Part shown: piece by piece, positions 33,441-46,103 of the stretch
How positions within the stretch are numbered: the stretch's first letter is position 1
How the letters are laid out: every line of letters begins with the position of its first letter
NCBI GenBank assembly: GCA_002914845.1
Contig: JXTC01000202.1
Coordinates: forward strand, 24,285 to 88,284
Length of the DNA stretch: 64,000 bases
Direction of reading: 5' to 3'
DNA from: Trema orientale
Lineage: Eukaryota; Streptophyta; Magnoliopsida; Rosales; Cannabaceae
Position numbers and translations under genes: made by a program
The notes under the pieces: generated by a model
Told to the model about the DNA's origin: nothing
What the model saw: the letters and a program-made list of their open reading frames with translations, nothing else
Databases searched by the model: none

Positions 33441-33613
33441 TGAAGGGAAAGTGGCCATTTTTCAGTGGTGCATGTTGGATCCTATAAACTAACCTTAATT
33501 TGTAAGCCAGAGCCTCAGTTCTCTGCATTCTCCCTCTATCTAGACACATATGTCTTCCGGAGACCAGAGCAGGAAAACAAACATTTTATAGAGAAGAAAA
33601 CTCGAATGCTGAA
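32290..33613. other. Intergenic and promoter of COBRA-like gene a
   Basis: AT-rich. From about 33440 to 33610 the sequence is clearly related to 42340-42577 upstream of COBRA-like gene b ('ataaactaacctta', 'aagccagagcctcagttct', 'accagagcagga'), which marks a shared proximal promoter and 5' UTR. A TA-rich block at 33409-33440 replaces a simple TATA box. Confidence 0.6.
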
Positions 33614-36600
33614 ATGGGTTTTTTGTTCCTATCTACGATGACTCGGGCCTCCACATGTACAAGTTGCGCCATTTTTTTGGTTTTCATGTTGTCTTCCACC
33701 ATTTTAATTTCAACAGGTTAGTATATTCTCTCTCCGTTAACTTATGATTGCTTAGGAAGACAAATGTATATCAATATTGTACATAAATGTACACATATAT
33801 TGATGGTTATGAAAACTTTTATACAACAATTTAAGAAAACAAATAAATGAAAGTAAGTCACTGATTTGATTATATTTCGTACAAAGGCACATTTGATTCG
33901 TTGTTTGATTATAGTTGACCGTGTATCCAGACGACCGTTTACTTTTTTAATTTTCAAGTTTCATACTTTTGGCTTATGTACTTTTTCCCCTATAGTTTGT
34001 CTTTTGTTATTTATTCTATTTTAAATTAAAGTCTTGGCGTTTGGTTGGTCTAGTGACATTTAGATTTTAGCCTGACATTAGATTTCAACTCGTAATTTCT
34101 GTTTCTTCGTCGGATTAAATATGTATTTTTAATTCACTTTGTATTGTTCATAAATAATTTGAGGTTACATCGTGTCATGTAATTTGAATTTTAGGATGTA
34201 AATAGGGCCAGCAGGGCAGGATTTTTGAAAACCCGTCCTTCCCTGCATAAGGGTTTGCCGATTGGCTGTGGGAATGGGGCGAGGTCAGATCTGCTTTGTC
34301 TGCCTGTTGTCCTGTAAATTTTTTTTTGGGAAACAAGTTACGAAAAAATAAATATCAGACAAATTTTTTTATAAAAAACTTCGATTATCTTGTATAATTG
34401 ATTGATTAATCACATACTATATATGAGAAATTTTATTATGGAAAAATAAAAAATGAAAAATCAAGACTGTGGTGACTTACTTATCAAATGACTGAGATTT
34501 TTTTCTAAAGTTAAGACTCAAAAAAATTTCCTTCCAAACTTATTATATTTATTTTTTGAAAAGAAATAATTCTAAATTAAAAAAATATATAATTTACAAA
34601 TAATAGTTTGACTTATTTATAGAAATTAGTTATTAACACATAAAATATATTTTGCTAAAATTCCATATTGCCATGATTCAACGAGGGATAGCTAGCAAAG
34701 AAATCAGCCTTCACTTGTCAGTCATTAACGAGATATTTTCTCATGCTCCCTTAGCCATGTACAGGTGGAAATAAGGAATTGATTTCCTCTAATTGTAAAT
34801 ATGTTTACCAAGCAAGTGCTCAACTTTAATTTGATTTCCTTTTAAATGTAAATGTTATCTTTATTTCAAGAATAATAATAGAATGGGTCAACCAATTTTT
34901 TTGGCATTACATGCTGAATTAAATGCTAAATGTATACATGATACTTAAATATTAACGTTACAAGCTGATAATTTTCAAATAAAATAAACAACATTAATGT
35001 TATAATATGATAACTCCAAAAAAGAAAAAGAATGAAAAATAACATTAAAAGAAAATCATGGATGTTCAACCTCAAAATAGAATATCGAATTTTTTCCAAA
35101 TATAGCTTTTATTATTAATGTTTTGATGAAATATATCTAAAAAGGGGAAAAAAAATAAAATCAAAAGATCAGGATTTTAACCTAAAAAGAGGCAACTGTA
35201 AAGAATATTTATTTTGAAAATTACAATGCTATTAGTGTTAAAGAATNATTAACGAGATATTTTCTCATGCTCCCTTAGCCATGTACAGGTGGAAATAAGG
35301 AATTGATTTCCTCTAATTGTAAATATGTTTACCAAGCAAGTGTTCAACTTTAATTTGATTACCTTTTAAATGTAAATGTTATCTTTATTCCAAGAATAAT
35401 AATAGAATGGGTCAACCAATTTTTTTGGCATTACATGCTGAATTAAATGCTAAATATATACATGATACTTAAATATTAACGTTACAAGCTGATAATTTTC
35501 AAATAAAATAAATAACATTAATGTTATAATATGATAACTCCAAAAAAGAAAAAGAATGAAAAATAACATTAAAAGAAAATCATGTATGTTCAACCTCAAA
35601 ATAGAATATTGAATTTTTTCCAAATATAGCTTTTATTATTAATGTTTTGATGAAATATATCTAAAAAGGGGAAAATAAAATAAAATCAAAAGATCAGGAT
35701 TTTAACCTAAAAAGAGGCAACTGTAAAGAATATTTATTTTGAAAATTACAATGCTATTAGTGTTAAAGAATATTTATTTTGAAAATTACAATGCTATTAG
35801 TGTTTTTTTTTTTAAAAAAAAAGACAGATGTCTATACTGCTCTTAATGTTTGTTACGTGTATTAACTCTCAAAATTCGGGGGGAAAAAAAAGGCAAAACA
35901 AAATTTGAAATAAAAATAAAAAAGCACAACATATATTTTAAACGGGGTGGGTTTACAATGAATGGGGCGGGCATCAAACCCAGTGCGGGGGCGGTTCCCT
36001 GTCCGCAGGCGCAGGGTATTTTTTGCCATTGCCCATTCCTAGGTGGCTAGGTTTGATTAGTGAAAAAAGTGTGATCTTGGGCTTCTTTTTTTTCCCCACG
36101 TTGGTCCTCCCGCTTGAACTTTCTAGGGAGATAGAAACCTCCAACATTTTACTACTTTAGTCTCATAAGGAATCGAATTGCACCCCTCTTGGGAGCAAAT
36201 CATGATCTTGACCAACTTGAAATTACATTATCGTCTCCTGGCTGTCAAAAGTTACATGATTTATTACAAAGATGTTGACGCTTTTTGTCACCCTGTCCAG
36301 AAGCCTATGATGCACTTGACCCCAATGGAAATGTTACAATCAAATGGGACGTCATGAGCTGGACTCCTGATGGCTATGTTGTAAGTACTATTATTTCATT
36401 ATAATGAACTAATGACAAGTGGAGAATACATTTTAATGTTATATTATTTCATATTTCATGGCTTTTCTTTTACATTAGATTATATTTAAAAGGCTTTTAG
36501 TCAAAGGAAAAAAGAGAAAAAATGAAACGAAACATGACTAAAAATTGAATATGAGTCCTCTGAATTTGAAGTTTTAGCATTTTGCTTTTCAACTGTTAAT

Positions 36601-38432
36601 TTTGTCATGCTCTTTAAGTAACCAAACGAAGTTTTAATTCACATGTTATTTGTATGTATCTTTCTTTTCAAGAGAAGATTTGTTTCCTTTTGTTTCTGGT
36701 TGTACTAAGTATATCAAGAACGGTCTATGGTAATCATCAAGAGCATCATTTTCGTCTGATTCACTTGACTTTTTAGCCTCTGATTTGCCAAATACTTAAC
36801 TTTGGTCCTCACTGAATGAACAGGCTGTTGTGACAATTTACAACTTCCAGCAGTATCGTCACTTCGAACCACCAGGGTGGTCATTGGGATGGACATGGGA
36901 GAAGAAGGAAATAATATGGAGCATGCTTGGAAGCCAAGCCATAGAGCAAGGAGACTGTTCAAATTATACAGGGAACATCCCACATTGCTGTAAGAAGAGC
37001 CCGGCAATCGTTGATTTATTGGCCGGGACTCCTTACAATCAACAAATTGCAAATTGCTGCAAAGGGGGAGTGCTCAGTTCATGGGGCCAAGATCCGGCCA
37101 ATGCTGTAGCCTCGTTCCAGCTAAGTGTCGGCGGAGCAGAAGCAAATGGCCGGAATGTCAATTCGCCTAAGAACTTAACTCTGAAAGCACCAGGGCCTGG
37201 TTATACTTGTGGACCAGCACATGCTGTTCCAGCGAGTAAATTTATTTCTGCGGACAAAAGGAGAGTCACTCAAGCTTTGAGTAAGTTGTTCGACATTATA
37301 AAGTTGGATGCTTATGTATTGGGAAATCTTTAATTTTCAGTTTAATGTCCAAAGAAGTATTGTAAATAAGCACTATTTAAGTCACTATAATATTGCCATA
37401 ATTGTTAATTCAAGAAGGAAAAGAGAGCGTGATCTTGTTTGACAAATTATTTTTATACTGAAGTACCCGCTGAGATTTTTTTACTAATCCACCTCTCTTA
37501 TCATGGCAGAGACATGGAACTTTACTTGTACATATTCACAGTTTCTGGCTTCCAGGGCTCCAACGTGCTGTGTTTCTCTTTCATCCTTTTACAATGACAC
37601 TATAGTTCCCTGCTCTACATGTTCATGTGGCTGTAAAAGTAACATAACTGAGCCTGGAAGCTGTGTAGAGTGAGTTCTCTCATCTATCACAAGGTCACTT
37701 TCTTATAATTCCTTCATCCAAAGCCTTTTTTTCTTTCTTTCTAAAATAGTGCCTTGTATATTTCATTTCAATGGTTTACAGGCCAGATTCCCCGTACATA
37801 GCTTCTGTTGTCTCAGGCTCTCAAAAGAATACTCCCGTGGTGCAATGTACTAGCCATATGTGCCCAATTCGTGTTCACTGGCATGTTAAACTAAACTACA
37901 AGGCATATTGGAGAGTAAAGGTTACAATTACAAACTTCAACTATGCAATGAATTACCCGAACTGGAACTTAGTCGTCCAACACCCTAATTTTGACGATCT
38001 GACACAAATATTTAGTTTTAACTACAAGCCATTAACACCTTATGGATCAACAAGTAAGTTCACTCTCTAACTTCTAAGACATCGTTTGTTTGCCTTTGGT
38101 GTCTCTATAATATAGTAATATCTATTGTCTTCTCAACAGATGATACTGGTATGCTATGGGGACTTATGTCCTACAATGAAATGATCATGGAAGCTGGACC
38201 TTATGGTAACGCGCAGTCTGAGCTACTTTTCCGGAAGGATAAATCGACTTTCAGTTTTGACCAAGGCTGGGCTTTCCCTCGAAGGATCTATTTTAATGGC
38301 GAAAGCTGTGTCATGCCACCCCCTGATGCCTATCCAATGTTGCCAAACTCCGGTTCAAGGCAATACTACTCGCTGCTTACTCTAATAACAACTTCTCTAT
38401 CAACCTTGGCTCTTATATTTGTGTATTCTTGA
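33614..38432 (+). CDS. COBRA-like GPI-anchored protein (COBRA/COBL1 type), gene a
   Basis: Six exons, GT-AG, phase-consistent: 33614-33716, 36301-36380, 36824-37280, 37510-37669, 37782-38053, 38140-38432. Predicted protein 454 aa. An N-terminal signal segment (residues 1-34) is followed by EAYDALDPNGNVTIKWDVMS, the carbohydrate-binding-like start of the COBRA domain. Then come CCKGGVLSSWGQDPA, the family hallmark CCVS at 233-236, the Cys-rich CSTCSCGC, MCPIRVHWHVKLNYK, and GWAFPRRIYFNGESCVMPPP. The C-terminus (PNSGSR then a hydrophobic tail to VYS) fits a GPI-anchor signal. Known family role: orientation and deposition of cellulose microfibrils at the plasma membrane and wall. Intron 1 is about 2.6 kb and contains a 520-bp duplicate at a single-N join. 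It is the closest relative of gene b downstream. Confidence 0.96.
34725..35773. repeat. Near-identical duplication around a single N, intron 1 of gene a
   Basis: 34725-35246 is repeated almost base for base after the N at 35247, beginning 'attaacgagatattttctca'. A short 40-bp unit ('gaatatttattttgaaaatt...') is further doubled at about 35729-35802. A single N exactly at the boundary suggests an assembly join of two haplotypes rather than a biological tandem repeat. Confidence 0.9.
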
Positions 38433-40167
38433 AGTGCACTAGTAAATCTGTAAGTTATGAAAATTTTCAAACTGATTAATTCAGTACTCCCCCAATAGTT
38501 TATGATTTCAAAATAGTTGTTTTTGAACTTGCATATATGGAGCAAGAAATGTGAAGAGGTACAGCATTTGGTGCTATGTTCAATTTTTGTAGCTCATATA
38601 TTGATGGGTGAATTCATAGCCGTTTTGGATATGTAACACAAATAAGGATATTAAAAATGAATTCGATCTGGGATTTTGGTGTGCAATATTGATGAATTAT
38701 GTGAAATACACCATTTAATTTATACATCCCATTTGAAAGTAGTCAAGTAAATACACTCACTCTTCCATCACTTGGTGTTGATGTTCAATTTTGGTAGCTC
38801 ATATATGAATGGGTGAATTCACAGCCGTTTTGGAAATGTATCACGCACAAGTATATTGAAAATGAATTTGATATGGGAGAATAACATTTTGGGAATGTAG
38901 GCGAAATTACACCTTTTTCATATTGAGATTTAGAAAATACATCCTTTTTAAAAGTGGTAAGTACATATACGCATTTTAAAAAATTAGAAATGTAAAATGA
39001 TTTATATATCTTTAATTTGAGAGCATTTATAGAGTGTCGAGTACTAGACGAAGTGTATAACAACTCGACCAAAAAAATAGATATTTAATTGTAATTTGAA
39101 TGCTAGACAAAATGTCAAGAGATGTGTCGAGTTACTAATTGATATATCGAATACTAGACAACATATCCTTAATTTGAGAGTACAAACATAGTGTCAGAGT
39201 ACTAGACGAAGTGTCTAGCAACTCGATAAAAAAAAAGATATTTAATTGTAACTTGAACACTAGAATGCTTGCACCTTGTATTCAGATTGAAATCTAATAA
39301 GAGTTGCATGCACAGTGGATATATAAACTAGTATCAGAGTAGGGTTTCTATTTTGAAGAAGATCTGGTTTATTAATAGCATCAATAAAATACTATGAAGA
39401 GAAATTCATAAGAAATAATAATTTTGGGCTATATAGCGAATCAAGATGCACACACTAGTTCAACAGTGACTTTGTGATACTTTAGGTGAAAAATTTAATA
39501 TGTTGGCTTCTTTTTCGGAGAAGGAGAAGAAAAAAATTATGGAAAAAACTTATAGCACCATAATTCTTAGTTTGGAATAAAGCTCTCAAAAAAGTGACAA
39601 CGAAGAATATCGCAATACGAGTTTGGAGTAAGACTTGCTACATAAATTTATTTGCCAATGTATGTTTTTAGAAAACAATTAATCCCAAAGGTGTCGTTTG
39701 GTAATACTTTTGTTTTTTATTTTTTAAAACACAATAAAAAAAATATTTTTTTATTTTTTTTAATTTTTAAAAACAAAAATATGTTTGGTAACTAATATTT
39801 TTGTTTTTTATTTTTATTTTAAAAAATAAAAACGTATTTGGTAACTAGTATTTTTAGTCTTAAAAGTGAAAATCAAAAGGTAGAGCAATAATAGAAAAAG
39901 GGGAGAGAAAATGAGGAGAGAGTGGATAAATGGTATTTATCTAAATAAATTTATAAAGTAGTATTTTTCAAAATAAACTTATAAAAGTGATACTTTTCTA
40001 AAATAAATTGGGAAGTTTTCAAAAACAAATTTACCCCTTTTTCAATGTATTTTGAAAAATACTACTTTTAAATTTTTTTTTGAAATACTACTTTTAAAAA
40101 TATTTATAAAAATATAACCATTACAAAAGACTAGAGAGATTGTAAAGAGATAGAAAATGGTAAGAGA
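38433..40167. repeat. Intergenic with local duplications
   Basis: A block around 38575-38680 ('gtagctcatatat.gatgggtgaattca') recurs at 38785-38890, and a relative follows gene b at 45670-45770. A second pair, 'gagtactagacgaagtgt', occurs at about 39039 and 39200. From 39688 an AT-rich element starting 'gtgtcgtttggtaatactt' with 'tttggtaact' repeats runs into the gap. No coding. Confidence 0.6.
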
Positions 40168-40934
40168 NNNNNNNNNNNNNNNNNNNNNNNNNNNNNNNNN
40201 NNNNNNNNNNNNNNNNNNNNNNNNNNNNNNNNNNNNNNNNNNNNNNNNNNNNNNNNNNNNNNNNNNNNNNNNNNNNNNNNNNNNNNNNNNNNNNNNNNNN
40301 NNNNNNNNNNNNNNNNNNNNNNNNNNNNNNNNNNNNNNNNNNNNNNNNNNNNNNNNNNNNNNNNNNNNNNNNNNNNNNNNNNNNNNNNNNNNNNNNNNNN
40401 NNNNNNNNNNNNNNNNNNNNNNNNNNNNNNNNNNNNNNNNNNNNNNNNNNNNNNNNNNNNNNNNNNNNNNNNNNNNNNNNNNNNNNNNNNNNNNNNNNNN
40501 NNNNNNNNNNNNNNNNNNNNNNNNNNNNNNNNNNNNNNNNNNNNNNNNNNNNNNNNNNNNNNNNNNNNNNNNNNNNNNNNNNNNNNNNNNNNNNNNNNNN
40601 NNNNNNNNNNNNNNNNNNNNNNNNNNNNNNNNNNNNNNNNNNNNNNNNNNNNNNNNNNNNNNNNNNNNNNNNNNNNNNNNNNNNNNNNNNNNNNNNNNNN
40701 NNNNNNNNNNNNNNNNNNNNNNNNNNNNNNNNNNNNNNNNNNNNNNNNNNNNNNNNNNNNNNNNNNNNNNNNNNNNNNNNNNNNNNNNNNNNNNNNNNNN
40801 NNNNNNNNNNNNNNNNNNNNNNNNNNNNNNNNNNNNNNNNNNNNNNNNNNNNNNNNNNNNNNNNNNNNNNNNNNNNNNNNNNNNNNNNNNNNNNNNNNNN
40901 NNNNNNNNNNNNNNNNNNNNNNNNNNNNNNNNNN
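40168..40934. other. Assembly gap (767 N)
   Basis: A run of Ns between the two tandem COBRA-like genes. Apparent open frames here are only Ns. Confidence 0.95.
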
Positions 40935-42577
40935 TTTATAGCTAAATGACAATTTATTTGCGTATATTGGGAAAAATATCTTCAATGCTTGATAACGAAA
41001 TTATTATACAAAGCACATTAAGGATAATTGTATTAAAATTTTTATTAGAGTTTTTACCCTCATCCCTAGCTTCGTTCCTGTTTAAAAGTAAAAGAGACGA
41101 TTGAAAAGAAAGACAATAAGAACAAGATCAAAGTCAAGGTTCAGATTTCATAAAAGACATGACGAGCAATGCTATTTGGCCCCATAAAATTTTTAACACG
41201 AGCCACTTGGGAATTTGTAGTTGGGGGCCACATGACCAGATTGCCACATTAGCTTTTTTTTCATTTTCAAGAAAAAAATATATTTTTGTCTTCTTTGCTT
41301 TCTTCTTCATTTCCATTGATATGCTTATCAGTGAACTAGGTCTACAGTTATTCATTGCTGAATCATCCCCGTTCTATTTCTAATTAAAGAGACCATGACA
41401 TTGATACAAGTCTCTCTGTGATCTCCCCCACCATGAGCAACACACATATATAAGTCTCTAAAGTATTAAATGGGGTTTGGTTAATTTTAGCTTCGTTAGA
41501 AATTTGGTACCACTAGAGAACCGGAGAGGTTTCAATGGCTCAAAACTCCTCCGATGACACGCCACCTACCGCAGACCGTCAAAAATGCCAATGAACTCAC
41601 GTACGTAGCTCCTGAACAGGAAAAGGCCACTGGATTTTGGTTGTGGTACACTGGTAGAAACGATGGGTGAGTCGATTGGCGCCTTTGGTAGAGATTTTGG
41701 GTTGTGGTTCGTTGGTTTTGACTTCAAAGCGTCTTTTTTTTTTTTTCCCCCCCTCTTACTTTTTGTTTTAAATTTAATTAAATATGTTTATTTTGACGTA
41801 GGACCCACTTTATTTAATTGCATGCCAGTTAGGATCGTAATTTTCCTTATATTTATTATTCATATAAAATACAAAGGTGCCAAAAAAGACGTTATTGTGA
41901 AATGAAATAGAATTAGTGAATTGCGTGTTACATTGTGGAACGAGACAGTCAAAACATGAGGAATGCGTTATGTGGGGGAAAGTGCTTGTACCAAACTCCA
42001 CCATTTTGAGGGATCACAGTCAGTCAAAACTCAAATACTAATACCCCCAGTTGTGCTTTCCTAGAAGGAGCTAACCCGAGATCTTTATTCTCATCATCAC
42101 AACTGTCTCCACTTCACTATTTTAGCCATATTAAGCTTCTTTTACATTTAAGGAATACGAGTAATGTCAGATACACGCATAATGACGCATTTTTCTTTCT
42201 TTTAAATATTTCTAATAATGTGATCTCACTTTATATAAGACATGTATGAAAATTATTATTCGGTACGAATTTGTGCTAAGGAATTAATACATATACGTTT
42301 ACCAAAAAAGAATTAATACATATACAAAACGAAACAAAAGGAAAGTAGCCATTTTTAAGTGGTGTTAAATCTTATATTATACGGTAAACAGTGGGCTTGA
42401 AAGTGCACTAATCCACTTAATAACATAAACTAACCTTATTCTATAAGCCAGAGCCTCAGTTCTCCGCGTTCTCTCTCTCTCTCTATATATAACCATATAT
42501 ATATATATATGTGTCTTTCAGAAACCAGAGCAGGATCATAACAAACATTCCATTGAGAAGAAAACTCGAAGGCTGAA
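40935..42577. other. Intergenic and promoter of COBRA-like gene b
   Basis: No gene recognised. A 19-codon orphan frame begins at 41535 (MAQNSSDD) without recognisable homology. The proximal 42340-42577 region parallels that of gene a. A CT tract then a TA block (about 42468-42512) precede the ATG. Confidence 0.5.
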
Positions 42578-45521
42578 ATGGGTTGTTTGTCCCTATCTGC
42601 GATGACTCGGGCCTTTATATGCACGAGTTGCGCCATTTTTTGGGTTTTCATGTTGTACTCTTCCACCATTTTTATTTCAACAGGTTAGCATAGCATATTC
42701 TTTCTCTGTTAACTCGTTTTAATTGATATCAATATTGTACATAAATATATACATCGATGGTAATTAAAATTTTTTATATGACATGTGAGTTGATCACATA
42801 TGATTTGATTATATTTCGTATTATAAGTGAAGTGAAAAGAAACTATATTCAAAAGCACTTTTGATTCTTTGTTTGGTTCTAGGTGCCTGTGATCCAGAAG
42901 ACTCTTTTACTTTCGTCAGTTTCATACTTTTGGCTTATGTTCTTTTTCCTCTAAAGTTTGTCCTTATTATTTATTCTTTTTTAATTGAAGTCTTGGCGTT
43001 TGGTTCTGTGAGACTCGCGCATAAGAAATTTTGAAAATTGCAGACTTGTCATATATTATAATTATTATCATTATTTTTTTCATTGCGTTGTCCTGAATAG
43101 TTTTGGGTCATGTCATATTGTCTGGTTAGTCGAAAAGGTCAGTATCTTGGTGATGGCAGTAATGGAAGTCCATAAATCAAAGCCTTATTCTGTTTTAAGA
43201 ACTTTGAATGATCAAAAAATCGAAATGGAAAAGCCATTAAAATCAACAATCTTTAGGAGGCAGTAAACTTCAGCATATTGCTACCGAAATTAATTTCTTG
43301 GGAGCAAACATGAGCAAACCAGTCGGAAGTTACAATATTTTCTCTTGGCCAAATTTTATTTATCACGAAGATGTTTGACATTTTTTCCTTTTTTGTTGCT
43401 GCGTTTTTTCCCCTATCCAGAAGCCTATGATGCACTTGACCCAAATGGAAATGTTACAATCAAATGGGACATTATGAGCTGGACTCCTGATGGCTATGTT
43501 GTAAGTATTATTTTTCACCTATATTACTCCATATTTCTTGGCTTTTCCTTTACATCATATTATCTTTTATATGGCTATGAAATAAGAAAAAAAGAGTGAA
43601 AAGAAACATGATTGAAATTGAATACGATTCTTCTAAGTTTGGAGTTACAACATTTTGCTTCTCAGCTATTTGTTAAGCTTTTTGAGTTACCAAACGGAGT
43701 TTTAATTATCATGTTACAGTATGCATCTTTCTTTATCAAACTAGATAGACTAGTAATAACATTGGAACAAGAAAACCTGTCTTTCATAGCCTGCAAGAAG
43801 ATCTTTCCTTTCTTGTTTCGAATTGTCTGTTAAGTTTCAAAAATATTGGTCTATGGTAATCATCAACAGCAGCATTTTCATCTAGTTCACTCAACTTTTT
43901 AAGGCACAGATTGGCTGATGAACACTTGAACTGAATGAATGAACAGGCTGTTGTGACAATTTATAACTTCCAGCAGTATCGTCACTTCGAATCGCCAGGG
44001 TGGTCATTGGGATGGACATGGGCAAAGAAGGAGATCATATGGAGCATGTTGGGAGGCCAAGCCACAGAGCAAGGAGATTGTTCGCATTATAAAGGCAACA
44101 TCCCACATTGCTGTAAGAGGAGCCCGAACATCGTTGATTTATTGGTTGGGACTCCTTACAATCAGCAGATTGCAAATTGCTGCAAAGGAGGAGTACTCAG
44201 TTCATGGGGCCAAGATCCGGCCAATGCTGCAGCCTCATTCCAGCTAAGTGTTGGCCAAGCAGGAACAAGCACCAAGACCGTCACTCCCCCTAAGAACTTA
44301 ACTCTGAAAGCACCGGGGCCTGGTTATACTTGTGGACCAGCACAAGATGTTCCAGCAAGTAAATTTATTTCCGCGGACAAAAGGAGAGTCACTCAAGCTT
44401 TGAGTAAGTTGTTTTGCATTATAAAGTTGGATGCTAATATGTTAGTAAATATTTTTCAGTTTATGTCCAAAGAGGCACTGTAAATAATTGCTAATTCAAG
44501 AAGGAAGATGTTTTGAAAATAGATCATGATGTTGCTTGACAATTTTTCTTTTACTGAGTGAGACTGCTGAGATTTTTGACTGATCCACCTCTCTTATCAT
44601 GGCAGAGACATGGAACTTTACCTGTACATACTCGCAGTTTCTGGCTTCCCGGGCTCCAACTTGCTGTGTTTCTCTTTCATCCTTTTACAATGATACTATA
44701 GTTCCCTGCCCTACATGTTCATGTGGTTGTAAAAGTAACATTACTGAGCCAGGAAGCTGTGTAGAGTGAGTTCTCACATCTATTACAATATTACTTTCTT
44801 ATAACTTCTTTCATTTAAAGATTTTTTTTTTTTCCCCTGAAACAAGTCCTTATATGTTGTACTTTGATGGATTACAGGTCGGATTCCCCATACTTGGCGT
44901 CAGTTGTCTCAGGCTCTCAAGAGAATACGCCTGTGGTGCAATGTACTAGTCATATGTGCCCAATTCGAGTTCACTGGCATGTTAAACTAAATTACAAGGA
45001 GTACTGGAGAGTAAAGGTTACGATTACAAACTTCAACTATGCGATGAATTACTCGAGGTGGAACTTAGTCGTCCAACACCCGAATTTTGACGATCTGACA
45101 CAAATATTCAGTTTTAACTACAAGCCATTAACACCTTATGCATCAATAAGTAAGTTAACTCTTAACTTCTTTGATGTTCTTGTATGTTTGCCTTCGGTGT
45201 CTCTGTAACATCTGTTGTCTTTTAACAGATGATACTGGCATGCTATGGGGAGTAAATTTCTACAATGATTTGCTCATGCAAGCTGGTCCTTACGGAAATG
45301 TGCAGTCTGAGCTACTTTTCCGGAAGGATAAATCAACTTTTAGTTTCGACCAAGGTTGGGCTTTCCCTCGAAGGGTCTATTTTAATGGCGAAAGTTGTGT
45401 CATGCCACCCCCTGATGCCTATCCAATGTTGCCAAACGCTGGTTCAAGGCAAGACTACTCCCTGCTTACTGTAATAACCTCTTCACTGTCAACCTTGGCT
45501 TTCATATTTGTGTATGCTTGA
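42578..45521 (+). CDS. COBRA-like GPI-anchored protein (COBRA/COBL1 type), gene b
   Basis: Six exons with the same structure and phases as gene a: 42578-42683, 43421-43500, 43947-44403, 44606-44765, 44878-45149, 45229-45521. Predicted protein 455 aa. Signal segment 1-35, EAYDALDPNGNVTIKWDIMS, CCKGGVLSSWGQDPA, CCVS at 234-237, CPTCSCGC, MCPIRVHWHVKLNYKEYWRV, and FPRRVYFNGESCVMPPP. The tail PNAGSR is followed by a hydrophobic stretch ending VYA, expected to be exchanged for a GPI anchor. Exon lengths 2-6 are identical to gene a (80, 457, 160, 272, 293), so this is a recent tandem pair. It keeps GVNFYNDLLMQAGP, closer to the family consensus than the GLMSYNEMIMEAGP of gene a, which suggests that gene a is the more diverged copy. 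Confidence 0.97.
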
Positions 45522-46103
45522 AGGGTATTAGTAAATGTGTAAGTTCTGAAATTTCTCAAACGGACCTAGCTCAGCCCCAGTAGTTTGTGATACCATAATA
45601 GTTTTTCTTGAACTTTCATAAATGAAGCAAGATGTCTGAATAGGTCCATCACTGATTTGATGTTCATTTTTTGTAGCTCATATATAGATGGGTCAATTCA
45701 CAACTGTTTTGTACATGTAACACATATTAGGATATTGAAAATCTATTCGATCTGGGATTTTTGTAGTACAATTATTTTTTATCGTATATTAATCTCATTT
45801 TGCTGGTTGGTTCTATCAAGTCATAGTCTATGACATACAGATCTAAGTACTTATTGTGAAGCTCCTTTACTAGCAGCCATGGAAATTTCACAGTTCTCCA
45901 TAGCTAGTCTTTCTCAAAGCTTTAATCTCTATATTCACAAAGGCACAAATACATACATTAGTGAGGTATGATTCTTTCAACACTTCGGCCAAAAATGGCC
46001 TCATTTTCTCGAGCATGTATTAGTATTTATCCTCGTGCTCCTTACTTTTCAAAATTTTTTTATAGCACATAAAAAGAATTGCAAAATGTAGGTAAGCAAC
46101 CAA
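45522..46103. other. Convergent intergenic region between gene b and the COBL4-type gene
   Basis: 3' flanks of two converging genes. The first 250 bp resembles the 3' flank of gene a. No coding. Confidence 0.5.

Noticed and set aside
40131..40985. Open frames of 262-284 codons on both strands
   Set aside because: Consist of the 767-N gap.
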